This document shows positions 6,813-15,036 of a stretch of DNA of 16,156 nt, piece by piece; the first letter of the stretch is position 1; the number at the start of each line of letters is the position of its first letter. The notes under the pieces are model-generated. The model was not told the DNA's origin. It ran no database searches and saw only the letters and a list, made by a program, of their open reading frames with translations. A program made the translations under genes and the position numbers. Origin of the DNA: CAZBEA01 sp964519355. Lineage in GTDB: Bacteria > Patescibacteriota > Microgenomatia > Levybacterales > GWA1-39-11. The stretch spans positions 1 to 16,156 of the forward strand of contig CAZFJW010000029.1 in assembly GCA_964519355.1 (NCBI GenBank), read 5' to 3'.

Positions 6813-6841
6813 ATCATACCTTTTATAACAATTCTTGTCAA
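6813..6841 (-). promoter_or_regulatory. Promoter of the DUF5667-like gene
   Basis: On the minus strand, a perfect TTGACA (6841-6836), a 17-nt spacer and TATGAT (6818-6813). The predicted start near 6806 leaves a leader of only about 8 nt before the ATG at 6798, too short for a Shine-Dalgarno motif. Confidence 0.85.
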
Positions 6842-6910
6842 GGCAAGGGGGTTGTTTTCTTGCATTATTTTTATGTTGAGTTTTAATCATAAAATACGAA
6901 GCTCTTCTTC

Positions 6911-6940
6911 TTGACTTTTTTTCTTTTCAATGGGCATACT
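6911..6940 (+). promoter_or_regulatory. Promoter of the VirB6-like gene, leaderless geometry
   Basis: TTGACT (6911-6916), an 18-nt spacer and CATACT (6935-6940). The -10 ends exactly 7 nt before the ATG at 6948, so transcription should begin at or next to the start codon. The alternative in-frame ATG at 6930 lies inside this promoter. Confidence 0.65.
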
Positions 6941-6947
6941 ATTATAT

Positions 6948-9116
6948 ATGTCACGACTGCTCTCTTTTGGTTTTGTACTCTTTTCATCTCTTTTTCTCTT
7001 CGTAAATCTTTCATACGCTCAAGAACCTAACCCTCATCAAACCGCTACCATTCAGCCTATTCCAAATACAAATTCCTATAACTCTTTCCAGCCAAAACTT
7101 GCGCCAGATGTCACCCCAAATCTTGGTGTCCTTACTCAAGGCGTAATACTCGAAGTTCTTGCTGGATTTTCTTGTCAGCTTTCTGGCTATGATCCGCTTT
7201 CTGCTGATGGAAAATGCATAATTGTTGATCCAAAGACCAGACAATTAACCAAAGCCGAAACCACGGGTGGAGGTGCTATTGCATTCGTAACGAGGGGTAT
7301 TGGAAATACTTTTGATATACCTGTTTCATCCACACAATACATCGCTTCACTCCAAAACCAATTTGGCATAACAAAACCCGCATATGCACAACAGCTAGGA
7401 ACAGGTTATGAATCCCTGAGGCCAATTCTTAAAGTGTGGAGGACATTTCGAAATCTCGTATTTCTATTCTTTGTTCTTATTTTTTCAGCTGTGGGAATTG
7501 GAATTATGTTCAGATTCAAAATGGATGCCAGAACCGTCATGACGATTCAAAATCAAATTCCCAAATTAACCATTGGTCTTGTTCTGATTACATTTTCTTA
7601 CGCAATCGCTGGATTTTTAGTAGATATGATGTATGTCCTCATATACCTGGTTCTCAATATTGGGACAGAACTTTACACAAAGGTGGGAATTTATGACGTC
7701 ACCCCACCAAATATCAATCAATCAACTTTTGGTTTTGTGAACCATCTTTATACCCCAGACGTTCCCGTAATCGGAGGGTCTCTTGGGATAGCAAGTATCG
7801 CATTTAAAGCCTCTGTCTCAATCGCACAAGTTATCACAGGACTCTTCTCCGGAATAATTGACAGCGTTCTTGGAACGTTCATTAAAATGCTGACAGGACC
7901 TTGGGCACTTATTCCAGGAGTATGCGGACTTATGGATACATTTAACCTGAGCAATATTCCACTTATTGGGGGATTCTTTAATCTTGGAGGTGTTGGTAAA
8001 TTTATTCCTTTCGTAGGGGGTGGCGGGCCTGCTTGTGAATCTGACACTATTGCACGAGGAATTGTGGGAGCAATTACTGGACTTATTGCTTTCCTTGTTA
8101 TTCTTGTTGCTATTCTTTTCTCACTTTTCAGGCTTTGGTTCCAACTCATAAAGTCCTATCTCTTCTTGCTTCTTGATATTGTTTTTGCACCATTTTGGAT
8201 AGCAGCGAGCCTTGTTCCGAACGGCGGACTTGGATTCAGTGCGTGGGTTCGTGATGTTATTGCAAATTTAGCAGTATTCCCAACTGTTATTGGAATTTTA
8301 TACATGGGGAGAATTTTTATTGACGCATTTGGCAGAAAGTCAGGAGGCTTTATTCCACCACTCATCGGAGATGCTGGAGACCATAACCAAATTGGTGCAC
8401 TTATTGGACTTGGGATGATATTACTTACTCCGCAATTAACTGACACTGTGAAGGGTGTATTTAAAACTAAATCACCTAATTTCCCTGCAATTGCAGCTGG
8501 AATTGGAGCAGGACGCGCTGGTGAAGGAGCACTTCGAGGAAGTATAACAAAGAGACTGTGGCACAGAAATCATACAACTGGAGAACTTGAAGGGCCAGTT
8601 GGAGAATGGGCCCAGGGACGAGGCAATAAAGCATTCAGATTTATGCTGGGTGTAAAAAAATGGAACAAACCAGAAAAAGACGAGATCGTACAAGCAAGAC
8701 GAGCAAAGGATGAAGAAAGAGCTGCAAGGAGGGCGGCGGCGGGAGGAGGCACAATAGCAGCCGCACCACAGACAACAGACATCGAAGGTGTTGCAACAAG
8801 TCTTTCATCTGATGGAAATTCTGACAGCAGCTCAGATGCCTCTGGTGGATCTGGTGCCCCGTCAGGAGGAGGATCAGGCGGCGGTGGAGGCACATCCGCA
8901 CCTGCAGGTGAATCTAGCGCACCATCGGGTGGTGGCTCTGGAGGAGCACCGTCTGCACCTTCAGCACCAGCCACAAGAAGCTTTCGAAGCGCATTAACGG
9001 GACTCTCACGAGGAGATAAAATTGCAACCGTAGCTGGTGGACCAGCAGGCGTTGTCGCCAAAAGAGGAATAAGTAAAGGCCTTAGTAGATTACTTGGAGG
9101 TAGAAAAACTACTTAA
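6948..9116 (+). CDS. VirB6/TrbL-like polytopic membrane protein
   Basis: Probable inner-membrane channel component of a type IV secretion-like apparatus. The 722-residue protein (from 6948) starts with a signal peptide (MSRLLSFGF...LSYAQ). About 130 soluble residues follow, then a polytopic core with hydrophobic segments near 168-190, 205-242, 280-310, 368-425, 435-460 and 480-496. The tail is cytoplasmic or soluble: a basic region (about 570-600, RRAKDEERAARRAAA) followed by Gly/Ser/Ala/Pro-rich low complexity (about 620-675). I assign VirB6/TrbL by architecture and by the pilin-like genes nearby; sequence identity to VirB6 is not demonstrable by eye. Start 6948 is preferred to 6930 because the promoter covers 6930. 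It converges on the next gene with a 9-bp gap and no visible terminator. Confidence 0.75.
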   Translation: MSRLLSFGFVLFSSLFLFVNLSYAQEPNPHQTATIQPIPNTNSYNSFQPKLAPDVTPNLGVLTQGVILEVLAGFSCQLSGYDPLSADGKCIIVDPKTRQLTKAETTGGGAIAFVTRGIGNTFDIPVSSTQYIASLQNQFGITKPAYAQQLGTGYESLRPILKVWRTFRNLVFLFFVLIFSAVGIGIMFRFKMDARTVMTIQNQIPKLTIGLVLITFSYAIAGFLVDMMYVLIYLVLNIGTELYTKVGIYDVTPPNINQSTFGFVNHLYTPDVPVIGGSLGIASIAFKASVSIAQVITGLFSGIIDSVLGTFIKMLTGPWALIPGVCGLMDTFNLSNIPLIGGFFNLGGVGKFIPFVGGGGPACESDTIARGIVGAITGLIAFLVILVAILFSLFRLWFQLIKSYLFLLLDIVFAPFWIAASLVPNGGLGFSAWVRDVIANLAVFPTVIGILYMGRIFIDAFGRKSGGFIPPLIGDAGDHNQIGALIGLGMILLTPQLTDTVKGVFKTKSPNFPAIAAGIGAGRAGEGALRGSITKRLWHRNHTTGELEGPVGEWAQGRGNKAFRFMLGVKKWNKPEKDEIVQARRAKDEERAARRAAAGGGTIAAAPQTTDIEGVATSLSSDGNSDSSSDASGGSGAPSGGGSGGGGGTSAPAGESSAPSGGGSGGAPSAPSAPATRSFRSALTGLSRGDKIATVAGGPAGVVAKRGISKGLSRLLGGRKTT

Positions 9117-9125
9117 CGAGATTTT

Positions 9126-12100
9126 TTACTTAAAAGCGGATCCGAAAATAATCTTCAAAAGATCCCAGCTTCCACCCAAGAGTCCTAATGGAAGCGCTTT
9201 ATAAATTAAATCTTCTCGAAGCATTCTGCTTAAATTTGTATTGCTATGTTCCCTGATCCATTCCATATCTTCATGAGTAAAGAATGTCTTCCCTGTTGGC
9301 CTTTCTTGTCCGGGATTTTCTGGGTCCATTTCATATGCTTCAAGTGTTTCAAGAGCTTCAACAAAGCGCTCTACCATTGTGATGTTCCATCGCTCCTGCG
9401 TACCAAAACGATATCGTCTGTCTCTTAATTCTCCTGCAATTCTTGCACGAGCCAAATTTTTTACAATTTTATCTCTTGCTTCGGCAGTGCTAAGGTACTC
9501 CTCAAATGACAGCTTTCTGTCTTCCCACTTTCCAGTTTCGGGATTTTGACGCTTACCGGTATATTTCCCTTTATAAGCATCGGCCCGTATGTCACCAATC
9601 ACTTCCTCACTGAACATATATTCAGCCACTGTTACTTCTTTGTATGTCCAATTTCTAGTCTTAAGAGTCTCTGGAACATCAAGCGCACGCATCATAACTC
9701 CGTAGTCCAGCGCAGAATTGGATTTATATGCATATCTCATTTGTTTGATAAATTTATCTTTTATCTGTGCTTCAAATTCTGCCCGGTTGTATTTGACCCC
9801 TTCAAGTCCAGTTTTTGTAACAATTCTATCAAGCCCCAAAGTCTCAGAACTTGTCATCGAGTGATAAATTTGAAATGCGCGGGATATGTGGTTGGAGGCA
9901 TAATCAAGTTGTGTATTCTGTCCGAACCGAAGTTCCTTCATCATCGCGTCTCGCTGTTGCTTCAGTAAATTTTCCTGCTCTTCTCTTTGTGATTCACTAA
10001 GAGAAGTGTTGTTTTGGTTCAAAATTATTTGATTATCGATTTTTTCAACATCTTCAAAAATCTGATATGGAGTCTTACCTGACTCGGTTTTGATAGCCAA
10101 GAACATATCAAGTCCCAGATTTTTAAATATTCCAATCACTTCTGGATTTCCAATCGGCCCCGATGTTCCTGTGCCCGACTGGCGAATTAAATACTGTTCT
10201 TGAGCGAGTTTGGCAAAAGCATCAAATCCTTTTTTAGTAATATCATTCAGCGCGGCCATTCCAGACCAGCGCATCATAATGTGAGAGTTAAGCTCTGCCC
10301 ACTCCGCATTGATTCTTATATGCTTCCGTTCGAATATACGCTCATCAATTGCTTTCTGGCGCTTGGCTGCCCGTAATTTTCTGTCATCTTCCGGCAGATC
10401 TGCCCTGTCTGCATGCATGGAATTAATAAGTTCAAAATCCTCCATGGTGTATTTATCAAGACCCGTATCGAGGCCAAATTTCTGGGCAATTGTAAGCCTC
10501 ACAAGCTCCCTAACAAGATTAAATTTTGACTCATCGAAAGTCTGAGCATCCCAAATATTGAGATACTCCAAGAGATTTTTTTCGATTGCATTCCCGTTTT
10601 TATCAAATATCGGCCTCTTTTCACCTGTTTCTTTATTGAGTATCAGCATAAGAGGATGATCATCACTAACAGGGGCTCCTTTTGGCAAGTCCTCTTTGAT
10701 TCTTATAGCATTCTTAAAACCTTCGCGGCTCATAATTGGCGCCCCTTCCCACAGATGATGCTTGAGCCAGTCAATATTTGAGATATTGCGGTAAATACTA
10801 TTGGAAAACCTGAAAGCATCCCCGACAAGTGAGTCTTTTTCCTCATTCAGCAAGTACACTTCATTCCCTTCTTTCACTTCACGCCTTATTATTTCACTTG
10901 GCATGCTCATATAGTCTTGAAGGTTCGAGCTTCTCGTAAATTCATTCTTTGCATGAATTTGAGCAATAACTTTTGGAAGCTCTTCGTCTTGATGCATGAC
11001 AGAACGATACGCAAGATCGGCATTACGCGAGACTCCGAAAAGCCATGCCTCATTAATAACCTGATCCATAAGCCCCTGATAGAGTTGTCCTGAGTATCTG
11101 TCTGCAAAATATTTCTGCTTTTGATACTTCATCTGAATAAGAGGCACGTTCTTAAATGAGGTTTCAATTGCGACAGCTGTGAGCGGTGACATCGGATCAG
11201 TAGGGTTATCATTGTGGAGCTCGATCGCTCTACTTCGAACCCATTTCAAGAAATTCCCCTGATCGAGTTCTTCTTCATAAAGGATCTCTCCATTTGGCAA
11301 TGTGCGCGGTCTTCCTGCGCCGTCGACGTCGGGCACCGGCTTGCCATACCTATCCTTTCGGGTCTTAAGCAAGGGGTATTTCCCATCTCTTCCCCAAAGA
11401 ACAGTGCTGTCATTTTGAATAATCCATTCTGCAAGATCTTGGATGTTGAGCGGCTCTGCAAGCCGCTCTCCGCGTTCACCATATTTCACTTTTTTGCCCT
11501 TTCCAGCCTTCTCCAACTCTTCATCTGAGACAACTGGGATATTGTCTAAATACTGAAGGAACGACTTGTACCGAGCTGCAAAAATTCGCGGATCCTTCTC
11601 GCTGAATATTTTATTTAATTCCTGGAACTTCTGATTCATGGTTTTACGATCCCTAAATCGGATCGAAATTGCATAATTAATATCATCTGAGGTCGCCTCT
11701 AGTTGTGCTTTTATGACATCCAGATCAGCACCCTCCGTAGTCTCGAGTAATTGGTCTGTCATCTCAATAACTTCTGCCAAAGCCCCGCTGTCTTCTGATT
11801 CTTTGCCCTTAACCTCTGTTCCCTGAGGAGCCTTGCGCTTATTATCTTGGGGTCTTTCTTGTGCTTGTTCTCCTTCTACCCGGCCGCCTTTTTTCTGTGC
11901 TGCCAAAGCCATTGCGATTTCAATCTTCTGCATAAGATTTGGCGCTCTCCCGCTATTCTGTGCCTGAAATGAAATAAGAGCACCATGATATTCATCTACA
12001 GAAATACCATTATTTAAAAGGGCGCGATAAATATCATCCTGCGCAGATGATTCACTTGCTTGTGGTCTATCGGCAACTGCGACATTGCCACCTTCAGAAA

Positions 12101-12185
12101 TCGGATCGGAATCCATACGTATATTCAGTGTAGAGAGCTCCCCTCGCGATGTCAATTCTGGTGGCGCGTTAAGTACTTCTGTCAT
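9126..12185 (-). CDS. Large unknown protein, 1019 residues
   Basis: Protein of 1019 residues that I do not recognise. There is no signal peptide. The first ~150 residues are rich in Gln, Glu, Lys and Gly and probably disordered. The rest is charged, mostly helical in appearance, with few cysteines and no P-loop, zinc-binding or nuclease motif that I can see. The last ~30 residues are more hydrophobic (IYKALPLGLLGG, then LLKIIFGSAFK) and could be a membrane-associated or docking tail. It lies within the secretion-like region, convergent with the VirB6-like gene and divergent from the winged-helix regulator. This suggests, but does not show, a cytoplasmic partner or substrate of the apparatus. 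No frame disruption is present. An NTPase role seems unlikely for lack of a Walker motif. Confidence 0.85.
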   Translation of the reverse strand: MTEVLNAPPELTSRGELSTLNIRMDSDPISEGGNVAVADRPQASESSAQDDIYRALLNNGISVDEYHGALISFQAQNSGRAPNLMQKIEIAMALAAQKKGGRVEGEQAQERPQDNKRKAPQGTEVKGKESEDSGALAEVIEMTDQLLETTEGADLDVIKAQLEATSDDINYAISIRFRDRKTMNQKFQELNKIFSEKDPRIFAARYKSFLQYLDNIPVVSDEELEKAGKGKKVKYGERGERLAEPLNIQDLAEWIIQNDSTVLWGRDGKYPLLKTRKDRYGKPVPDVDGAGRPRTLPNGEILYEEELDQGNFLKWVRSRAIELHNDNPTDPMSPLTAVAIETSFKNVPLIQMKYQKQKYFADRYSGQLYQGLMDQVINEAWLFGVSRNADLAYRSVMHQDEELPKVIAQIHAKNEFTRSSNLQDYMSMPSEIIRREVKEGNEVYLLNEEKDSLVGDAFRFSNSIYRNISNIDWLKHHLWEGAPIMSREGFKNAIRIKEDLPKGAPVSDDHPLMLILNKETGEKRPIFDKNGNAIEKNLLEYLNIWDAQTFDESKFNLVRELVRLTIAQKFGLDTGLDKYTMEDFELINSMHADRADLPEDDRKLRAAKRQKAIDERIFERKHIRINAEWAELNSHIMMRWSGMAALNDITKKGFDAFAKLAQEQYLIRQSGTGTSGPIGNPEVIGIFKNLGLDMFLAIKTESGKTPYQIFEDVEKIDNQIILNQNNTSLSESQREEQENLLKQQRDAMMKELRFGQNTQLDYASNHISRAFQIYHSMTSSETLGLDRIVTKTGLEGVKYNRAEFEAQIKDKFIKQMRYAYKSNSALDYGVMMRALDVPETLKTRNWTYKEVTVAEYMFSEEVIGDIRADAYKGKYTGKRQNPETGKWEDRKLSFEEYLSTAEARDKIVKNLARARIAGELRDRRYRFGTQERWNITMVERFVEALETLEAYEMDPENPGQERPTGKTFFTHEDMEWIREHSNTNLSRMLREDLIYKALPLGLLGGSWDLLKIIFGSAFK

Positions 12186-12191
12186 GGCTCA

Positions 12192-12197
12192 ATTGTA
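12192..12197 (-). promoter_or_regulatory. -10 element of the 1019-residue gene
   Basis: On the minus strand, TACAAT ends 6 nt before the ATG at 12185, which places the predicted first transcribed base on the A of the start codon. No convincing -35 is visible at 16-18 nt, so activation from the nearby direct repeats is possible. Confidence 0.55.
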
Positions 12198-12229
12198 GGT
12201 AAAAATGAGAATTTGAACCTGAGAGTAAC

Positions 12230-12257
12230 CCAACATCATTCCAACAATATGCCAACA
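12230..12257. repeat. Three direct repeats CCAACA at 11-bp intervals
   Basis: CCAACA begins at 12230, 12241 and 12252, exactly 11 bp apart. The three sites therefore lie on one face of the helix. They occupy the -35 region of the regulator gene, whose -10 lacks a recognisable -35. PhoB/OmpR-type activators commonly bind direct repeats of about 11-bp period in this position, and the neighbouring gene encodes a winged helix of that type. Autoregulation or control of the divergent pair is inferred. Confidence 0.65.
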
Positions 12258-12273
12258 AAGACCCTTTTTGCTG

Positions 12274-12279
12274 TACAAT
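12274..12279 (+). promoter_or_regulatory. -10 element of the winged-helix regulator
   Basis: TACAAT ends 9 nt before the ATG at 12289, giving a predicted leader of about 3 nt. No TTGACA-like hexamer lies at the right distance; the third CCAACA repeat occupies that place. The upstream in-frame ATG at 12268 would lie before the -10. Confidence 0.6.
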
Positions 12280-12288
12280 GGAACTAAT

Positions 12289-13599
12289 ATGGAACATTTT
12301 GAATCGCTATATCCCCAAGACTCACGAGAAAAGGAACTAAAAGAAGTCATATCTCTTTTAAAAAAAGGGGCATCTGCTCAAGTTATAGGACTCCCAGGAG
12401 TTGGCAGGAGTAATATGCTTGGATTCTTGCCTCACAACAAGACAATCAGAACTCACCATTTGAAAGAACTTGAGAAATGGTTCCATTTTGTCTATATGGA
12501 CTTTTCCGAGGTTAAAAATCGTGATCTTGCAGATACTATAAAATTTATTCTGATTTCCGTTGCATACTCATTGCAAGAACGCGAATTTGATGCCGAGTCT
12601 AAAAAAATTAACGATATATTAAAAAATACTGTTGACCTGCACGATGAGTTAATTTTATTCCAATCTTTAAAATCAGCAATCGATTATCTTGCCATTGAAA
12701 AAGAGCTGACTGTTATTTTTCTCTTTGACAGGTTTGATCAATATATTCCAAAAGTAACTGAGCAATTTTTTATCAATCTAAAAATACTTCGAGATCGCGC
12801 AAAGTATCGATTTGGAGTGGTTTTTTCCGTATCTCACCCTTTAGAAGAAACGGTCGGACCGCTTCTGCTTTCGACATTTTATGAATTTATAGCAGAAAAT
12901 ATAGTGTATCTTGCGCTTTGTGACATGCCAGGTCTAGAATTTCGCATCTCATATCTTGAAAAAACAATACAAAAAAAAATTGATCCTAAAATTTTAAAGG
13001 AGATTCTCTTGCTTACTGGCGGCCACAGCAAAGTTGCACTTCGCGCGTGTGAACGAATTCTTTCTGGCGAGGAAATCGCGCTTCAAAATCTTTCATCCCA
13101 GCTTCTCGCTTCTCCCCACATTCAAAGCGCTTTGTATGAAATATGGATTGGGCTTACGCCTGAGGAACAGGAAATTCTTCGATCCAATCAGGGGAATGAC
13201 AATGAAAAATTAAAAAGACTCGGACTTTTCACTACAACAGGACAAAGTGCCATTCCGCTGCTCATGAGTTTTATAGCAACTCTTCCAAAAGAAAAAAATG
13301 CTCTTATTTTAGATGAGGAAAAAAATGATATTTTTCTTAATAAACGCCCACTTTCAGACGAACTTTCAGGATCAGAATTCCGCCTGCTTCGGTACTTGAT
13401 GCAAAATGAGGGAAGAGTATGTGAGAAAGATGAAATAATTGAGTCTGTATGGCGCGAGTCAGCTACGCGCGAAGGCGTCACAGACCAAGCGCTTGACCAA
13501 ATCATATATAGACTCCGTAAGAAAATTGAATCCAATCCTAATGATCCCGTATTTATCAAAACGGTTAAAGGCCAGGGGTACAGATTTAGCCAGGAATAA
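12289..13599 (+). CDS. P-loop NTPase with OmpR/PhoB-type winged-helix domain
   Basis: Predicted transcription regulator of 436 residues. The N-terminal NTPase-like part (about 10-270) has a Walker A-like GLPGVGRSN (34-42) in which the usual lysine is arginine. A Walker B-like hydrophobic strand ends in LFDRFDQ (about 145-151). This resembles AAA/STAND-type sensors. The C-terminal ~95 residues (about 340-434) are an OmpR/PhoB-type winged helix: a LSGSEFRLLRYLMQN helix, then EIIESVW, DQIIYRLRKKIE as recognition region, and a terminal IKTVKGQGYRF hairpin typical of the family. There is no receiver domain, so it is not a classical two-component regulator. It lies upstream of the pilin genes and divergent from the 1019-residue gene, so it may control either. 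ATG 12289 is chosen over 12268 because the -10 lies between them. Confidence 0.85.
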   Translation: MEHFESLYPQDSREKELKEVISLLKKGASAQVIGLPGVGRSNMLGFLPHNKTIRTHHLKELEKWFHFVYMDFSEVKNRDLADTIKFILISVAYSLQEREFDAESKKINDILKNTVDLHDELILFQSLKSAIDYLAIEKELTVIFLFDRFDQYIPKVTEQFFINLKILRDRAKYRFGVVFSVSHPLEETVGPLLLSTFYEFIAENIVYLALCDMPGLEFRISYLEKTIQKKIDPKILKEILLLTGGHSKVALRACERILSGEEIALQNLSSQLLASPHIQSALYEIWIGLTPEEQEILRSNQGNDNEKLKRLGLFTTTGQSAIPLLMSFIATLPKEKNALILDEEKNDIFLNKRPLSDELSGSEFRLLRYLMQNEGRVCEKDEIIESVWRESATREGVTDQALDQIIYRLRKKIESNPNDPVFIKTVKGQGYRFSQE

Positions 13600-13610
13600 G
13601 TCTTGCTTTG

Positions 13611-13640
13611 TTGCAAATCAGAGCATCTTTTGCATACTAT
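13611..13640 (+). promoter_or_regulatory. Promoter of the fused pilin gene, leaderless geometry
   Basis: TTGCAA (13611-13616), an 18-nt spacer and TACTAT (13635-13640). The -10 ends 7 nt before the GTG start at 13648. The element starts 11 nt after the regulator's stop codon. Confidence 0.55.
13612..13634. promoter_or_regulatory. Inverted repeat TGCAAA-N11-TTTGCA in the promoter
   Basis: Perfect 6-bp arms (13612-13617 and 13629-13634) overlap the -35 and run up to the -10. This could be an operator. It could also be a weak RNA hairpin at the end of the regulator transcript, but no U-tract follows. Confidence 0.4.
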
Positions 13641-13647
13641 ATAGATA

Positions 13648-15036
13648 GTGAAACATTTGGTTTTATATTTTCTTCTGATTGCAGCATTCGTATTCTCCTT
13701 GAATTCCCAAGCTCTCGCACAAACCGCTCCTGGTACTCGATATGATGTTAATAAGAATTGTGCTCAAGACCCAAGCGGCGGATACGCGACTCTTGAGGAT
13801 TGTTTTCTGGCATTAAACAGCGCCCCCCCTGCAGAACCAATTGATCCAAATCCTCCAACCAGTAGTGTCTGTGAGGTTTTTGATGGAGTATATCTTGACA
13901 CGTGCGATGTTTCGGAAAAAATACCAACTGTAAAAGTCACTTTTATTGGGTACCGGGAAGACCCTGTGGGCAAATACTTTTGTTACAAAACCAAACAAGA
14001 AGAATGTAATGACGAAGACGACTTCAAAGAGATAAAAGCAGGATCACTTCAGGGTGGAATTATCTCTGAGATTGTCTGTGGAGATGGAGAAAAAAACTTA
14101 AAGGGAACCTCTCATAAAGGATGCGATACGAATCCAAGTGACGGAAACGATGACTATTTTTGGCAAGGAAAAGTCTATAGACTCGGACTCTATACAAAAA
14201 AGAATAAAGCAACCAAACTTGCCCAAGCATCGTTTTTTATAAAACACAGTTATCCACGAGTTGAAATTCTTCCCAAAACACCAGTTGAAGGAGGCGCGAT
14301 AACAATAAACATTAGTGGTCTCAAAAGGGTCGGGAAAAAAGATAATGGAGACAAGCAAAATAATTACCAGATCATTCTTGAAGGGCGTGACATAGCTTAT
14401 GGGCCAGAACATATGTGTGCAGTTGTAAAAGAAGAGTCTTCACCTGCCAAAGTTACCAGCCCTTCAACATCTGCTGGCAACCCCCCTCAATTTAGCGGGC
14501 TAAAAAGAGGCAAGTATTTGCTCAAAATTCTAGAACAAAACTCTGAAAAAGGAGACTTTGGGAGCGGGACTGCATGCGCAGGCGGATTTGCATTCTACTA
14601 TGTCCCTATTACTGTGGGCACAAAAGAACACCCGGGGAAAATTGGGGAACTTGTTCAAGATCCAAATCAACAAGAATCAAGTGACGAACTACAGAAATTA
14701 GAACCACCCCCTCCCCCATGTGCAAAAGAGGACAGAACGAATGACGGAAGATGCATTGCCGTAGGTACTGCTCTTGGGAAGATAAACGTAATGCCAGAAC
14801 AATTTGTCGGAAGTCTTTTTAAGATTTTTCTATCTGCTGCCTCTGTCTCAGGTTTTATAATATTTCTATACGCAGGCTATAAAATTCTCACCTCAGGAGG
14901 AAATAAAGAAAAAGTTGGTGAAGCCAGAGAGCAGATAAAAGCGGTGATTTTGGGTATTTTATTTATTGTAATATCTCTTGTTATACTTGAAACGCTGGGC
15001 GTTGATATTCTAAAAATCCCAGGATTTAACAGATGA
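13648..15036 (+). CDS. Secreted Cys-rich protein with C-terminal pilin-like 2-TM module
   Basis: Protein of 462 residues starting at GTG. A signal peptide (MKHLVLYFLL..., cut near ALA-QT, 24) leads into about 350 exported residues with 12 cysteines, consistent with disulfides if oxidised. Residues ~203-320 have a beta-rich look with ITINISGLK and GLKRGKYLLKIL, perhaps an Ig-like fold. A Pro-rich linker (353-357) follows. The C-terminus is a pilin-like module: TM about 385-411, the loop SGGNKEKVGEAREQI (416-430) and TM about 431-451. The same module stands alone in the next genes and matches the VirB2-like T4SS pilin family of CPR. I infer an envelope-anchored component, perhaps a tip or scaffold of the apparatus. 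Its TGA stop overlaps the next ATG (ATGA). Confidence 0.8.
   Translation: MKHLVLYFLLIAAFVFSLNSQALAQTAPGTRYDVNKNCAQDPSGGYATLEDCFLALNSAPPAEPIDPNPPTSSVCEVFDGVYLDTCDVSEKIPTVKVTFIGYREDPVGKYFCYKTKQEECNDEDDFKEIKAGSLQGGIISEIVCGDGEKNLKGTSHKGCDTNPSDGNDDYFWQGKVYRLGLYTKKNKATKLAQASFFIKHSYPRVEILPKTPVEGGAITINISGLKRVGKKDNGDKQNNYQIILEGRDIAYGPEHMCAVVKEESSPAKVTSPSTSAGNPPQFSGLKRGKYLLKILEQNSEKGDFGSGTACAGGFAFYYVPITVGTKEHPGKIGELVQDPNQQESSDELQKLEPPPPPCAKEDRTNDGRCIAVGTALGKINVMPEQFVGSLFKIFLSAASVSGFIIFLYAGYKILTSGGNKEKVGEAREQIKAVILGILFIVISLVILETLGVDILKIPGFNR

Noticed and set aside
6930..6947. Upstream ATG of the VirB6-like gene
   Set aside because: It lies between the -35 and -10 of the predicted promoter. Starting at 6948 gives a cleaner signal peptide.
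8570..9061. Long minus-strand frame opposite the VirB6-like tail
   Set aside because: Its Pro/Ala-rich composition is the shadow of the Gly/Ser/Ala-rich coding strand.
12230..12257. CRISPR-like direct repeats
   Set aside because: The units are only 6 bp with 5-bp spacers and three copies. The period fits regulator binding, not a CRISPR array.
12268..12288. Upstream ATG of the winged-helix regulator
   Set aside because: The -10 hexamer at 12274-12279 lies downstream of it, so it would not be transcribed from that promoter.
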